A program made the position numbers and the translations under genes. The notes below the pieces were generated by a model. That model was not told the DNA's origin, made no database searches, and saw nothing but the letters and a program-made list of their open reading frames with translations. Below, piece after piece: positions 9,695-22,777 of a stretch of DNA of 64,000 bases (positions are counted from its first letter, which is position 1; every line of letters starts with the position of its first letter). The DNA comes from an uncultured Bacteroidales bacterium. Lineage in GTDB: Bacteria; Bacteroidota; Bacteroidia; Bacteroidales; Marinilabiliaceae. The stretch is from NCBI GenBank assembly GCA_934717675.1, contig CAKUYZ010000001.1, positions 62,001 to 126,000 on the forward strand, given 5' to 3'.

Positions 9695-10546
9695 ATGAGC
9701 CAAATCACTGTTTTCGGGCTTCGCCGAGAGCTGACCTCCTTTTTGGAGGCGCACCTTGGAGCGGAAGCCGCCCCAACCGTCAGAGGGCTGCTGGCCACGG
9801 AGTGGGGGTGGTCTCTCACAGACATGGCCTTGCGCCAGCAAGACGCTGTGCCACAGGCCGAGGCCGACAGGCTGCGCCACATGGCGGCGAGGCTAGCCGC
9901 CCACGAGCCTCTGCAATATGTCTGCGGGCGGTGCGACTTTCGCGGTCTGACGCTCGGCGTGGGGCCTGGCGTGCTGATCCCGCGCCCAGAGACGGAGCAG
10001 CTGGTGGAGCTGGCGCGGCAGTGGGCCAACGGGCGGAGCGGCCTCAGGGTGATGGACATAGGCACGGGCAGCGGGTGCATTGCCATAGCGTTGAGCCACG
10101 AACTGAATGGCGCGGCAGTCTCTGCCATAGACTTCTCCGCCGAGGCCGTGGAGAGGGCGCGAGCCAACGCGAGAGGCACGGGCGTGAGGGTCTGGAGGCA
10201 AGACATCTTGACGGCCGAGCCCGAGTCTCTCGGCACCTATGACATTGTGGTGAGCAACCCGCCCTACGTCCGTCAGAGCGAGAGGGCGGCCATGGAGGCC
10301 AACGTCTTGGAACAGGAGCCGGCGTCGGCGCTCTTTGTGCCAGATGACGACCCGCTCGTCTTCTACAGCCACATAACGCAGCTGTGCGCGGGCGGCCTGC
10401 TCGCCGCGGGCGGCGGGGTGTTTTTTGAGATCAATGAGGCGCTGGGCCGCGAGACGGTCGAGATGATGACCGCCGCGGGCCTGCGAGACGCTGGGCTGCG
10501 ACAAGACTATCTGGGCAAAGACCGCTTCGCCTTTGGTTTCGTTTAG
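9695..10546 (+). CDS. prmC: Release factor glutamine methyltransferase PrmC (HemK)
   Basis: PrmC methylates the glutamine of the GGQ motif in peptide-chain release factors RF1 and RF2, using S-adenosylmethionine. The 283-residue protein has the family's helical N-terminal domain, the SAM-binding loop MDIGTGSGCIAIAL at about residue 120, and the diagnostic active-site motif NPPYV at about 188. Length and motif spacing are normal. It is divergent from ribD and 92 bp upstream of trxA, with which it may be co-transcribed. Confidence 0.92.
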   Translation: MSQITVFGLRRELTSFLEAHLGAEAAPTVRGLLATEWGWSLTDMALRQQDAVPQAEADRLRHMAARLAAHEPLQYVCGRCDFRGLTLGVGPGVLIPRPETEQLVELARQWANGRSGLRVMDIGTGSGCIAIALSHELNGAAVSAIDFSAEAVERARANARGTGVRVWRQDILTAEPESLGTYDIVVSNPPYVRQSERAAMEANVLEQEPASALFVPDDDPLVFYSHITQLCAGGLLAAGGGVFFEINEALGRETVEMMTAAGLRDAGLRQDYLGKDRFAFGFV

Positions 10547-10638
10547 AGAAAAGCGTATATTAGCCCGCGGGCGGCAAGTGGCGAGCGACTGCATGACGCC
10601 CTCCATGACCGGATGATTTTTCAAATACATTTAGAACC

Positions 10639-10956
10639 ATGATAGAGCAACTTACAGATGCCACCTTCAAGCAGGAGGTGGAGGGCAAAAGCGGCGTGGC
10701 CGTGGTGGATTTTTGGGCAGTGTGGTGCGGGCCGTGCCGCGCGCTGGCTCCGCACGTAGACGCGCTCGCCTCGGAATATGAGGGCAAGGCGCGTTTCTAT
10801 AAGATGGACGTGGATGCCAACCAGGAGATTCCGGCAAGCCTGGGCATCATGTCCATCCCCACGGTCATCTTCTTCAAAGACGGCCAAGTGGCGCAAAAGA
10901 GCGTTGGCCTGAGGTCTAAAGACCAGCTTGCCAAGATTTTGGACGAGCTCCTCTAG
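10639..10956 (+). CDS. trxA: Thioredoxin
   Basis: A 105-residue cytoplasmic thioredoxin, a general dithiol reductant. It has the redox motif WCGPC at residues 29-33 and the cis-proline segment MSIPTVIFFKDG about 45 residues later, both in the canonical places. There is no signal peptide. Its length is exactly that of classical TrxA. A GC-rich inverted repeat follows at 10985-11023. Confidence 0.95.
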   Translation: MIEQLTDATFKQEVEGKSGVAVVDFWAVWCGPCRALAPHVDALASEYEGKARFYKMDVDANQEIPASLGIMSIPTVIFFKDGQVAQKSVGLRSKDQLAKILDELL

Positions 10957-10984
10957 TCTCAATGGCGAGGAGCCATAAGATTTC

Positions 10985-11023
10985 GCCCCCGCCGCTGCCA
11001 GATGTTTGGCCTGTGGCGGGGGC
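10985..11023 (+). terminator. Possible terminator hairpin after trxA
   Basis: A 9-bp perfect inverted repeat, GCCCCCGCC with GGCGGGGGC, sits around a 21-base loop 28 bases after the trxA stop. It is followed only by a weak T stretch (TTCCCGTTTG), so termination strength is uncertain. Confidence 0.4.
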
Positions 11024-11063
11024 TTCCCGTTTGCCAAGGGTGGCATAATTCACGCCACACCCC

Positions 11064-11214
11064 AAAAAACAAGCAGGCCCGATGGTCTCCCACCGAGCCT
11101 GCTTATGAGAAAATCACAATCAAACAGAGCGGACCGTTGTCCGCTCAGCGCCTGCCGTCACGGCAAGCACAACTAAAAACCTCCATTATGAAAAACTATC
11201 ACTTTCTTTTGTTG
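11064..11214 (-). ncRNA. Small structured RNA, copy A of a three-copy family
   Basis: This is an independent small RNA gene of about 150 bases. On the minus strand a perfect phylum-type -7 box TATATTTG lies at 11221-11228. The transcript carries TTTTTCATAATGGAGG, then a small hairpin CCG-TGA-CGG (inside 11153-11165), then a strong hairpin GAGCGGAC-AACG-GTCCGCTC (11127-11146), then TTTGATTGTGATTTTC. It ends in a terminator with arms AAGCAGGC/GCCTGCTT (11071-11104) followed by a T run (11064-11069). Copies B (11634) and C (23504) share the same order of promoter, conserved boxes, AACG-loop hairpin and terminator. The stem sequences differ but still pair. It lies tail to tail with trxA, so it is not a leader of that gene. 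Function unknown. Confidence 0.7.
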
Positions 11215-11633
11215 ACATTGCAAATATATGACAGCCCGCTTTCGCCACACACTATTTTCAACACAGAGCGGCCTTTCATCAATCAACGGCACGACCACGG
11301 TGCGAAGGGCATATTTTTTTATGCATACATCACGTCTTCCTCTGGAATCTCTTAGCCTCGTTGGCTTTGCCGCACATATGTTTTTTCGCGGTCAGTCGCC
11401 CCATCGCGCGGCTTGCCTAATACGCCAGGCCTTGCCACGGCAAGACGCGCCACGACCACGAGCCAGCCTTTATTCCGCGCGGCAAGCATGGCCGGCAAAC
11501 GCCGCCCCATCACCTCATTCTCGTTGACGGAAGACAAGTGCTTGAGCGGTCGAAATGGCTTTCGTTGAGATATATCCGCCGATGGTGGAAAAGATTGCCC
11601 AAGGGCGGAGCTACGCGCTACCTTTGCCAATGT

Positions 11634-11795
11634 CATAAGACAAGAAGCAGAGAATTCTTTTCATAATAGAGGTTTCATGGCGGGCGGCCGCGACGGTCAT
11701 TTCCGCAACCCCGACAACGGTCAGGGACAATCAGTTTGATAGTTACAGTGAACAAAAACACCCCTGCCGCCCTCACGGGCGACAGGGGCTTTTTG
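11634..11795 (+). ncRNA. Small structured RNA, copy B of a three-copy family
   Basis: The promoter has a -33 ATTG (11594-11597), a 21-base spacer and a perfect -7 box TACCTTTG (11619-11626). The box is followed by CCAATGTCA, close to the CAATGTCA at the same place in copy A. The transcript then shows TTTTCATAATAGAGGTTT, GCCGCGACGG, and a hairpin with arms CCCCGAC/GTCAGGG (one C-A mismatch) around AACG (11709-11726), then GTTTGAT. A terminator closes it: CCCCTG/CAGGGG plus CGCCC/GGGCG arms at 11761-11788 and a T run. A 20-codon frame opens with ATG at 11677 after GAGG, but no matching peptide exists in copies A or C, so I read this as RNA. It converges on the araC gene, 22 bases away. Confidence 0.7.
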
Positions 11796-11817
11796 TGTCT
11801 GCGTCCACGCCACTAGC

Positions 11818-12798
11818 TTAACGCGCTCCTTTGTGGCGAAACTGCGACGGCGGCACGCCATAGAACCTCTTGAAAGCCGTGGAGAAGTGGCTCATGTGGT
11901 CATAGCCCAGGCTGGCGGCCACATCGGCCATGGCCTGCGAGGCGTCTGCCAACTTATGCGCCGCTATGGCCATGCGCCTTGAAAACAGGAACCCGAAAAC
12001 CGTGAGCCCAAAGTCTTCCTTAAAGGCCCTCTTGAGGGTGCACTCGTTGGTGCCCACCTCCAAGGCCAAGTCGTGGAGCGTGGGCGGGCAGGCAAGGCGG
12101 CTCTCCACAATGCGGCGCGCCTCGTGCATCCTCTCGCGCATGCTCAGGCTCAGCCCCTCTTCTATGCCCGCCATGCGGTAGAGGCGAGACGACAGGGTGT
12201 CCAAAATCCGCGTCTGGGCATAGTCTCGCGAGGCGTTGCCCATAAGGTGGCTAGAGGCCACATCGGCAAGCATCTGGGCCGTGGCCTTGTCCAACCGCCA
12301 GTTTTGCTCGCTCACCTTGAACATGTCGCCACGCTCAAGCGGCCCTATGAGGTGGCCAAAGGCCTCAGGGTATCGACTGGCCATGCGACGGATGAACGGC
12401 AACGGCATCACTATGGCGTCTTGACGCACGGGGCCAGGGCTGTCAAAGACCCATGTGGTGGCATATTGGGCGGGGACGACGCTTATGTTCACATCGCCCT
12501 CTTCCCATATGTCGTCTCCGCCAATCCTCTTGTTGGCCCGTCCCTTGAGCATGGCGCAGAGAATGACGTATGGCTCATCGCCGCCATGACATATTCCCAC
12601 GGTGCCGGCCGAGGCCAACTGAAGGTTCTGACCCATATATGCGAAATCGGCAAAAGACTTCTCCCTGAGCCTGAGGCACCCGCCGCCGCAACCCACCACC
12701 ACGTCCTCGGCCGAGGCCTCCCCATCTAGTTGCAGGAAGCGGTCCATGCGGCTTATGGAGTCAGAGCCGCCAACGGCCCTTAAATCCAAATATAGCAT
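11818..12798 (-). CDS. AraC-family transcriptional regulator
   Basis: A 326-residue cytoplasmic DNA-binding regulator. The last 100 residues hold the two helix-turn-helix motifs of the AraC/XylS family (LHDLALEVGTNECTLKRAF, then MADVAASLGYDHMSHFSTAF and FKRFYGVPPSQFR). The first 200 residues form an unassigned sensor domain and resemble the PchR/siderophore-type subgroup only in general layout. The gene follows the DUF4249 gene by 10 bases on the same strand, so it is the third gene of the TonB receptor-DUF4249-araC operon. It probably regulates that operon in response to the transported ligand. That role is inference. Confidence 0.88.
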   Translation of the reverse strand: MLYLDLRAVGGSDSISRMDRFLQLDGEASAEDVVVGCGGGCLRLREKSFADFAYMGQNLQLASAGTVGICHGGDEPYVILCAMLKGRANKRIGGDDIWEEGDVNISVVPAQYATTWVFDSPGPVRQDAIVMPLPFIRRMASRYPEAFGHLIGPLERGDMFKVSEQNWRLDKATAQMLADVASSHLMGNASRDYAQTRILDTLSSRLYRMAGIEEGLSLSMRERMHEARRIVESRLACPPTLHDLALEVGTNECTLKRAFKEDFGLTVFGFLFSRRMAIAAHKLADASQAMADVAASLGYDHMSHFSTAFKRFYGVPPSQFRHKGAR

Positions 12799-12808
12799 GG
12801 CTCGTGTC

Positions 12809-13651
12809 TTAATGCGGCAGGGTGAGGTCTAAAGACGTCAGCACACTGTCAGTATGGAACGTGAAAGGCCGCATCCGTGCCACATTGCGCGCCGCGAAGA
12901 CGCCCAAGGCCTGGCCTTTGAAAGCCCAAGACGGGTTGGCGCACGTGGAGCCGCTCATGTCCAGAGCCATGAAATATTCATACGATTTTTTCGTCACACC
13001 GGCAAAGTAGACCTCTATGCGGTCGCCATCGTGGAGGACGTTCTCGGGGCTGGAGCCTTTCTTGCCCTCCATATCGTCCGTATTGAAGCATAGGTAGCGT
13101 CCGTCAACGTATCCGTCTTCTTGGGTGTAGCTGTTAAACGTGCCCCAACGATATACTTCGCCATTGCGCAGCATGGCCGTGACGTAATATGTCATGCTGT
13201 CTGGCGGCGTCATGACGGCGAAGCGGAACGAGACGCAGTCTTGCCCCATCACCCTCTCCCACACAAAGGCCCCCACGGGGTCGGCGGGAGCCACGCCCAC
13301 GGTGTCCGACGCCTCGAAGGTGCGCCCGTCAAAGGTCACGCTGAGCGAATATACCTGCCCCTCGCGCGGCCTGAGCGCGGCCGACGTGTAAACGCCGCGC
13401 CCCTCGCTCTCCAGAGCCACGCTGCGCCCGTCGGGGTCCGTCACGGTCACGCGGGCGTCGTCAACGTAGTGGTTGCGGGCCGAGTCTGTCACTTCTCTGG
13501 TTCGGGAGATGACCACCCTGGCCCCGCCATCGTCCACATAACCTTCAATGACCGGCAGCGGAGCCACCGTATGATAGTCAAAATCAAGGTCCTCGGTGCA
13601 TGAGTTGAGAAAGAGGAGGAAGAGCGCGAGCAAAATGATGATGTGCCTCAT
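12809..13651 (-). CDS. DUF4249-domain lipoprotein
   Basis: A surface or periplasmic lipoprotein of about 280 residues. The signal peptide MRHIIILLALFLLFLNSC ends in a lipobox cysteine, and the start at 13651 was chosen because it begins this peptide. The body is beta-rich with the DUF4249 pattern (PLPVIEGYVDDGGARVVISR; a Ig-like segment around VTVTDPDGRSV). In Bacteroidota DUF4249 genes usually sit directly behind a TonB-dependent receptor. Here the receptor stop is 13 bases upstream and araC follows by 10 bases. The likely role is as the receptor's accessory or ligand-capture lipoprotein. No biochemical function is established. Confidence 0.8.
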   Translation of the reverse strand: MRHIIILLALFLLFLNSCTEDLDFDYHTVAPLPVIEGYVDDGGARVVISRTREVTDSARNHYVDDARVTVTDPDGRSVALESEGRGVYTSAALRPREGQVYSLSVTFDGRTFEASDTVGVAPADPVGAFVWERVMGQDCVSFRFAVMTPPDSMTYYVTAMLRNGEVYRWGTFNSYTQEDGYVDGRYLCFNTDDMEGKKGSSPENVLHDGDRIEVYFAGVTKKSYEYFMALDMSGSTCANPSWAFKGQALGVFAARNVARMRPFTFHTDSVLTSLDLTLPH

Positions 13652-13664
13652 TGGGAGCAGTGTT

Positions 13665-15782
13665 TTAAAACTTGACAATGTAAGAGACCGACGGCACAAT
13701 GCCGAAAAGCGTCACCTTGGTGGCCTTGGTGCCGGAGGGTTTGTCATCGTCGTTCTCAAAGATTATCATGAAGGGGTTGTAGCGATTATAGAGGTTGTAA
13801 ATGCCGAAGCTGAGCGTACGCTCCGCCTTGGCGGAGAGCCTCTTGGAGCATGAGGCACCCAGGTCGAGGTGGTGACAGGCAGGCGCGCGGTAGCCATTAC
13901 GCTCAGCGTAGTAGTAATACGTCTCGCCCATCATGTCATATTTAGCGCTTGGCGCGGTCAACGCCTGACCGCTGTTGAGCGTCCACGTGGCGGAGAGAGT
14001 CCATTTGTCATTAAGCCTCATGGAGGCCACGGCAGATATGTCATGACGGCGGTCGTTGCTGGCCGTGTACCACTTCCCGCCATTGATTCCGCCAATCTTG
14101 TTCTCGGCCCACGATAGCGTATATGCCAGCCAACCCGTCAGCCTGCCCGCATTCTTGTGGGCGCATAGCTCCAGGCCATAGGCCCGCCCGCGCCCGCCTT
14201 TGACCATCCGCTCCATTTGAATCCACGTCAGCCACGTCTGCCCGTCACGATAGTCGTAGACGTTGTCCACGCGTTTGTAATATACGTCGGCAGAGAAGTC
14301 ATAGCCACCCGCGGGCGTGGCCACTTGCGCGCCGGCGCACACTTGGCTGGCTCTCATGGGGCGGATGATGTTGCTGCTCATGGTATATCGGTCAATGGGC
14401 ATGGACATGGTCGTGCTGTTCCTTATGGCGTGGATGTTTTGGCTCTGGCGGCTATATCCCGCCCTCACGCTGAGCATGAGGCCAAGGGTGAGACAGACGT
14501 TGAGCCTTGGCTCCACATCCACCCTCGTCTTGACTGCGTGCCAACGCGCTGGGTGGCTGGTGTTCACAATCTCGCCGTCTTCGTCAATATGGTAATATGG
14601 CGCGCCACCCAACGCTGTGAATGTCACGAGCCTGACGCCATAGTCCACCTTCAAGTTCTCTGATGGCCTCCAGTCGTCAGAGATCCATGCGTCAGCCTGC
14701 GCCGCGTCACGCTGCTCGCGCTCCTTCATGGGGTAGTTTTCCCACTCGGCGGAGCGCAGCCGCGTGAGGGTGGCCTGCGCTCCCACGGTGAGCCTGTGAG
14801 CGTCTGACGGCACAATGGAGACGCTGCCCAGCAGCGCGGCGTGCTTCACGAAACCGTTGATGGAATATGCGTCTGAGGCAATGCGCATGGTGGCGTCTGA
14901 CGAGTAGTTGGAGACCGTGGCGGAGATGGTGAGATAGAGCGCGGGGGAGAATGTGTGGAACCACCGCGCCGCCACGGCCGTGTTGTCCCACTTGAGGCTC
15001 AGGCTGCTCAGCAGCTCCATATGATCGGCTCCGCGCAGCACGGAGACGGACAGATTGTCTTTCGGCCCTATGCGCCACGCCACTTTGGCGTTGATGTCAT
15101 AGAAATTGAGCTTGTTGTCTTTATAGTCGTCCGTGAGTTTAAGGAAAAGGTCGAGATAAGACTTACGTCCCGCTACAAGGTAAGATGCCGCCCCCTCGGC
15201 AAGGGGGCCTTCGGCCATGGCTCGCGCCGCCAGGAGGCCAATTCCCACCGTGGCGTGGTGGTCATATATGTCGCCCTGGCGGGTGGAGATCTCAAAGACC
15301 GATGACGCGCCACCGCCCAGACGCGCCGGCACGATGCCCTTATAGAGCGTGGCGCCGGCCAAGGCCTCGTCATTGAAGGCGGAGAAGAGGCCCATGAGGT
15401 GGCCGGAGTTATATATTGTGGCATTGTCTAGGCAAACAAGGTTTTGGGCGGACGTGCCGCCGCGCACTTGATAGCCGGTGCTGCCCTCGCTCTCGGACTT
15501 GACGCCCGGCAGCAGCTGTATGCTCTTCATCACGTCCCTCTCTCCAAAGACGGCCGGCAAGGCTGCCAACTCTTTCATCTCTAAGCTCTCGGCCGCCGCC
15601 TGCGTCTGTCTCATGCGGCGCATGGCCCCTGCCGAGGTCACCACGACGTCGCGCAACGTGTCTCCGGCAATGCCTCCGGCCGTGTCCGCCGCGGCCACCA
15701 CCACTTGCCGCCGCTGCGCCTCAGCGTGGTTTGTCGCCACAAACGCCACAAGGACTATGGCGACAGTGTGAAAATGTCTCAT
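13665..15782 (-). CDS. TonB-dependent outer membrane receptor
   Basis: A 705-residue TonB-dependent receptor with a cleavable signal peptide (MRHFHTVAIVLVAFVATNHAEA). The ATG at 15782 is chosen over an open upstream frame to 15887 because it starts that peptide. The plug domain follows directly (LRDVVVTSAGAMRRMRQTQ; SIQLLPGVKSESEGSTGYQV; RGGTSAQNLVCLDNATIYN). The N-terminal carboxypeptidase-D-like domain seen in many relatives is absent or very short. The rest is beta-barrel, ending in an aromatic residue (VSYIVKF). It is first in an operon with a DUF4249 lipoprotein and an AraC regulator, distinct from the SusC/D type at the left edge. The substrate is unknown. Confidence 0.88.
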   Translation of the reverse strand: MRHFHTVAIVLVAFVATNHAEAQRRQVVVAAADTAGGIAGDTLRDVVVTSAGAMRRMRQTQAAAESLEMKELAALPAVFGERDVMKSIQLLPGVKSESEGSTGYQVRGGTSAQNLVCLDNATIYNSGHLMGLFSAFNDEALAGATLYKGIVPARLGGGASSVFEISTRQGDIYDHHATVGIGLLAARAMAEGPLAEGAASYLVAGRKSYLDLFLKLTDDYKDNKLNFYDINAKVAWRIGPKDNLSVSVLRGADHMELLSSLSLKWDNTAVAARWFHTFSPALYLTISATVSNYSSDATMRIASDAYSINGFVKHAALLGSVSIVPSDAHRLTVGAQATLTRLRSAEWENYPMKEREQRDAAQADAWISDDWRPSENLKVDYGVRLVTFTALGGAPYYHIDEDGEIVNTSHPARWHAVKTRVDVEPRLNVCLTLGLMLSVRAGYSRQSQNIHAIRNSTTMSMPIDRYTMSSNIIRPMRASQVCAGAQVATPAGGYDFSADVYYKRVDNVYDYRDGQTWLTWIQMERMVKGGRGRAYGLELCAHKNAGRLTGWLAYTLSWAENKIGGINGGKWYTASNDRRHDISAVASMRLNDKWTLSATWTLNSGQALTAPSAKYDMMGETYYYYAERNGYRAPACHHLDLGASCSKRLSAKAERTLSFGIYNLYNRYNPFMIIFENDDDKPSGTKATKVTLFGIVPSVSYIVKF

Positions 15783-16010
15783 TCTCAAATGTCTTCTGTC
15801 GTTGTCTATTGTCTTTTCTAAATGCGCGCCCACATTGCGGGCCAAAGGTGACGGGCATGTGGCTATAAGAACCCGAACATCCCGCAAAAGCCCGTCAGGT
15901 CCATGGCCAAGGAGCTCGCGGCAAAGTCGCTGGCCAAACTTTCCTCATCCGCCGCCAATGGGTTCTCCGTCTTATTGTCCATAGCTCAGATGTCTTTGAG
16001 TGTCAATGTT

Positions 16011-16514
16011 TCAGAGTATGGGGTGCCAAAACTCTGTGATCAGGTCTTCAGAAGCCACTTTGGCGGGGTCGTTGGCATAGCGTTCCATCATGGGGCGCGA
16101 GGGGTCGGGAGCGACGGTCTTGAGAGCTTCGGGCAGGAGGCGGGAATACATCTCGCAATAAGCCTGCGGAATGAGGTCGTATGGGCCTTTGAGCACGAAA
16201 ACCATATATTTGCCGCGCTATGTGGGTGATGCCAAAGTCTCCCTCCGGCACATAGTCAACCTCGGCGGGCAGGGTGATGCAGACGTCCACCACGGCCTCT
16301 TGGTCGGGGTCTTCTGATGTCCCGGCATAGGCTGACGGGTCGGACGGGTAGACGCAGAAATAGTCCGACATATCGTAGCTTATGCCAAGCCGCGTCATCT
16401 CACGGCCCAAGAGATCGTCCCGGCGTAATCGACCTTGTCCAAAGCGCCAACAAAATGAAGGCTTATGGCGCGGATGTCTTCCTCAATCTCTTCAAACTTC
16501 TGATTTAGCACCAT
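16011..16514 (-). pseudogene. Frameshifted GyrI-like (AraC effector-binding type) domain protein
   Basis: Three reading frames together spell one GyrI-like small-molecule-binding protein of about 165 residues. Frame one starts at ATG 16514 (MVLNQKFEEIEEDIRAISLH) and breaks near 16430. Frame two runs GREMTRLGISYDMSDYFCVY through VVDVCITLPAEVDYVPEGDF and breaks near 16200. Frame three gives VFVLKGPYDLIPQAYCEMY and NDPAKVASEDLITEFWHPIL, the family's typical end. Two frameshifts in a domain that is otherwise well preserved suggest recent inactivation. A sequencing error is the alternative. It lies upstream of the TonB receptor operon on the same strand and may once have been part of a ligand-sensing regulator. 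Confidence 0.75.
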
Positions 16515-16628
16515 CTGAATTTTATTTTATTCTTTTCATCTGTCATCAGAAGGTCAAAATTATACAAATGAGGCTACACTCTCTTTAATCTAAGGGAATA
16601 AAGCGGCCGCGCCTGCCCCAAAACGCAA

Positions 16629-16662
16629 GCGCGGCCGGCAGACTCACGTCTGCCGGCCGCGC
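16629..16662. terminator. Perfect 15-bp GC-rich palindrome after gltD
   Basis: Arms GCGCGGCCGGCAGAC and GTCTGCCGGCCGCGC pair without mismatch around TCAC, 32 bases beyond the gltD stop. Neither side has a strong T run. The likely job is transcript-end protection or termination for gltBD, and for anything arriving from the other side. Confidence 0.5.
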
Positions 16663-16693
16663 CGACAATAAAAAACCAGACTAACAGATTTTT

Positions 16694-18121
16694 TTATTCC
16701 TTAGCCATAAGCCAGTTGTGGACTCCCTCTGCCGTCTCGCGACCTCTGGCAATGGCGCGGACCACTAGACTTGCGCCTGTGGCGGCATCGCCCGCCGCAA
16801 AAACGCCAGGGACGCTTGTCATGCCGTTTTTGTCAACTCTAATGTTGCCGCGGGCGTCAAGCTCCACGCCCAGCTCATTCACAAGTCCCTCATGGACGGG
16901 GGAGAGGAAGCCCATGCAGAGCAACACGAGTTCGGCATCGACGGTGTAGGCCGTCTCGGGCTTCTCGGTCATCTGCCAACGCCCGTCGGCACCCTTCTTC
17001 CACTCCACCTCCACAAGCTCCACTTTCTTCACGTGGCCGTTCTCGCCAATGAAACGCTTGGTGTTCAAGCTCCAGCGGCGATCGCAGCCCTCTTTGTGGC
17101 TCGATGTGGTCTTCAGCACCATGGGCCAATAGGGCCAAGGGTTGCCGGGCGCGCGTTTCTCACTTGGCTTGGGCATAATTTCTATCTGCATCACGGAGCG
17201 CGCCTTTTGGCGATTGCTTGTGCCAACGCAGTCGGAACCCGTGTCTCCGCCACCAATGACCAGCACGGGCTTGCCCGTGGCCACGATGCGGTCAGACTCT
17301 TTCACTTGGTCTCCGCGGTTGACGTGGTTCTGCTGCTGAAGGAACTCCAACGCAAAATGGACACCCTCCAGCTCTCGACCCTCCACCTTGAGGTCTCGCG
17401 GCAGGCCCGCGCCAATGGTCACCACAATGGCGTCGAACTCTTTCCTGATCTTGTCAAGTTTGACGTTGACGCCAACCTCGGAGTTTGTCTTGAACGTTAT
17501 GCCCTCGGCCTGAAGCACAGCCAGACGGCGGTCTATCACCTTCTTGCTCAGCTTAAAGTCCGGAATGCCATAGCGAAGCAGGCCGCCTATGGCGTTGCTC
17601 TTCTCAAAGACCGTGACAGAGTGACCGGCCTGGTTGAGCAAGTCCGCCGCCGCCATGCCGGCGGGGCCGCCACCTATTACGGCCACCTTCTTGCCCGTGC
17701 GCTCTGCCGGGATGCGGGGCTTGACGATGCCCAGGTTGAACGCGTGCTCCGCCACGGCGCACTCGTTCTCGCGTATGGTCACGGCCTGGTCGTCTTGCGC
17801 CAAGACGCAGCTCTTCTCGCACAGAGCGGGGCAAATTCGACCGGTGAACTCTGGGAAGTTGCTCGTGGAGTGGAGTATGTCATAGGCCAGGGCCCAGTCG
17901 CCGCGCCACGCCGCGTCTTGCCATTCCGGCGTCTTATTGCCCAGTGGGCACGCCCAGTGACAAAAAGGCACGCCGCAGTCCATGCACCTGCTGGCCTGGA
18001 GCTGGCGGTCGGCCTCGCCCAGGGTCTGCTCCACCTCGCTATAATCCTCAACGCGCTCGGCCAGTGCGCGGTAGCCGCCCTCTTTGCGGGCCACTTTCAT
18101 GAATCCTTTAGGATCTGCCAT
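16694..18121 (-). CDS. gltD: Glutamate synthase (NADPH) small subunit
   Basis: GltD is the FAD- and Fe-S-containing subunit that passes electrons from NADPH to the large GltB subunit, which makes glutamate from glutamine and 2-oxoglutarate. The 475-residue sequence shows the N-terminal 4Fe-4S cysteine motif CMDCGVPFCHWACPLGNKTP, the FAD-binding GGGPAGMAAADLL and the NADPH-binding GGGDTGSDC. The C-terminal GVFAAGDAATG is also typical. The ATG at 18121 (MADPKGF) is the normal family start; the frame is open to 18181. It lies 89 bases behind gltB on the same strand. Confidence 0.95.
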   Translation of the reverse strand: MADPKGFMKVARKEGGYRALAERVEDYSEVEQTLGEADRQLQASRCMDCGVPFCHWACPLGNKTPEWQDAAWRGDWALAYDILHSTSNFPEFTGRICPALCEKSCVLAQDDQAVTIRENECAVAEHAFNLGIVKPRIPAERTGKKVAVIGGGPAGMAAADLLNQAGHSVTVFEKSNAIGGLLRYGIPDFKLSKKVIDRRLAVLQAEGITFKTNSEVGVNVKLDKIRKEFDAIVVTIGAGLPRDLKVEGRELEGVHFALEFLQQQNHVNRGDQVKESDRIVATGKPVLVIGGGDTGSDCVGTSNRQKARSVMQIEIMPKPSEKRAPGNPWPYWPMVLKTTSSHKEGCDRRWSLNTKRFIGENGHVKKVELVEVEWKKGADGRWQMTEKPETAYTVDAELVLLCMGFLSPVHEGLVNELGVELDARGNIRVDKNGMTSVPGVFAAGDAATGASLVVRAIARGRETAEGVHNWLMAKE

Positions 18122-18210
18122 GATGATATTCTTGTGTATCGCGCGCCGTCGCCGCAGAGACGCCGGCGCGCAATGGGACAATCTGATTAGTTATTCTTTC
18201 TTGGGCTGGA

Positions 18211-22746
<4,536 letters not shown>

Positions 22747-22777
22747 GGTCGTTTTATTGTGTTTCTGTATCGTCTTT

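Noticed and set aside
11352..11636. 94-codon minus-strand frame between the two small RNAs
   Set aside because: Arg/Ala-rich shadow-like composition, no promoter or ribosome site, and it would run into copy B's promoter.
11677..11739. 20-codon leader peptide in small RNA copy B, with GAGG upstream
   Set aside because: Copies A and C do not encode a related peptide at this position, while their RNA structure is kept.
15863..15982. 39-codon minus-strand frame (MDNKTENPLAADEESLASDF...) between the pseudogene and the TonB receptor
   Set aside because: Protein-like composition but no convincing ribosome site, promoter or homologue; too weak to call.
16892..18190. Long open frame (432 codons) on the plus strand
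   Set aside because: Antisense to gltD, which is unmistakable; the translation looks like shadow sequence.
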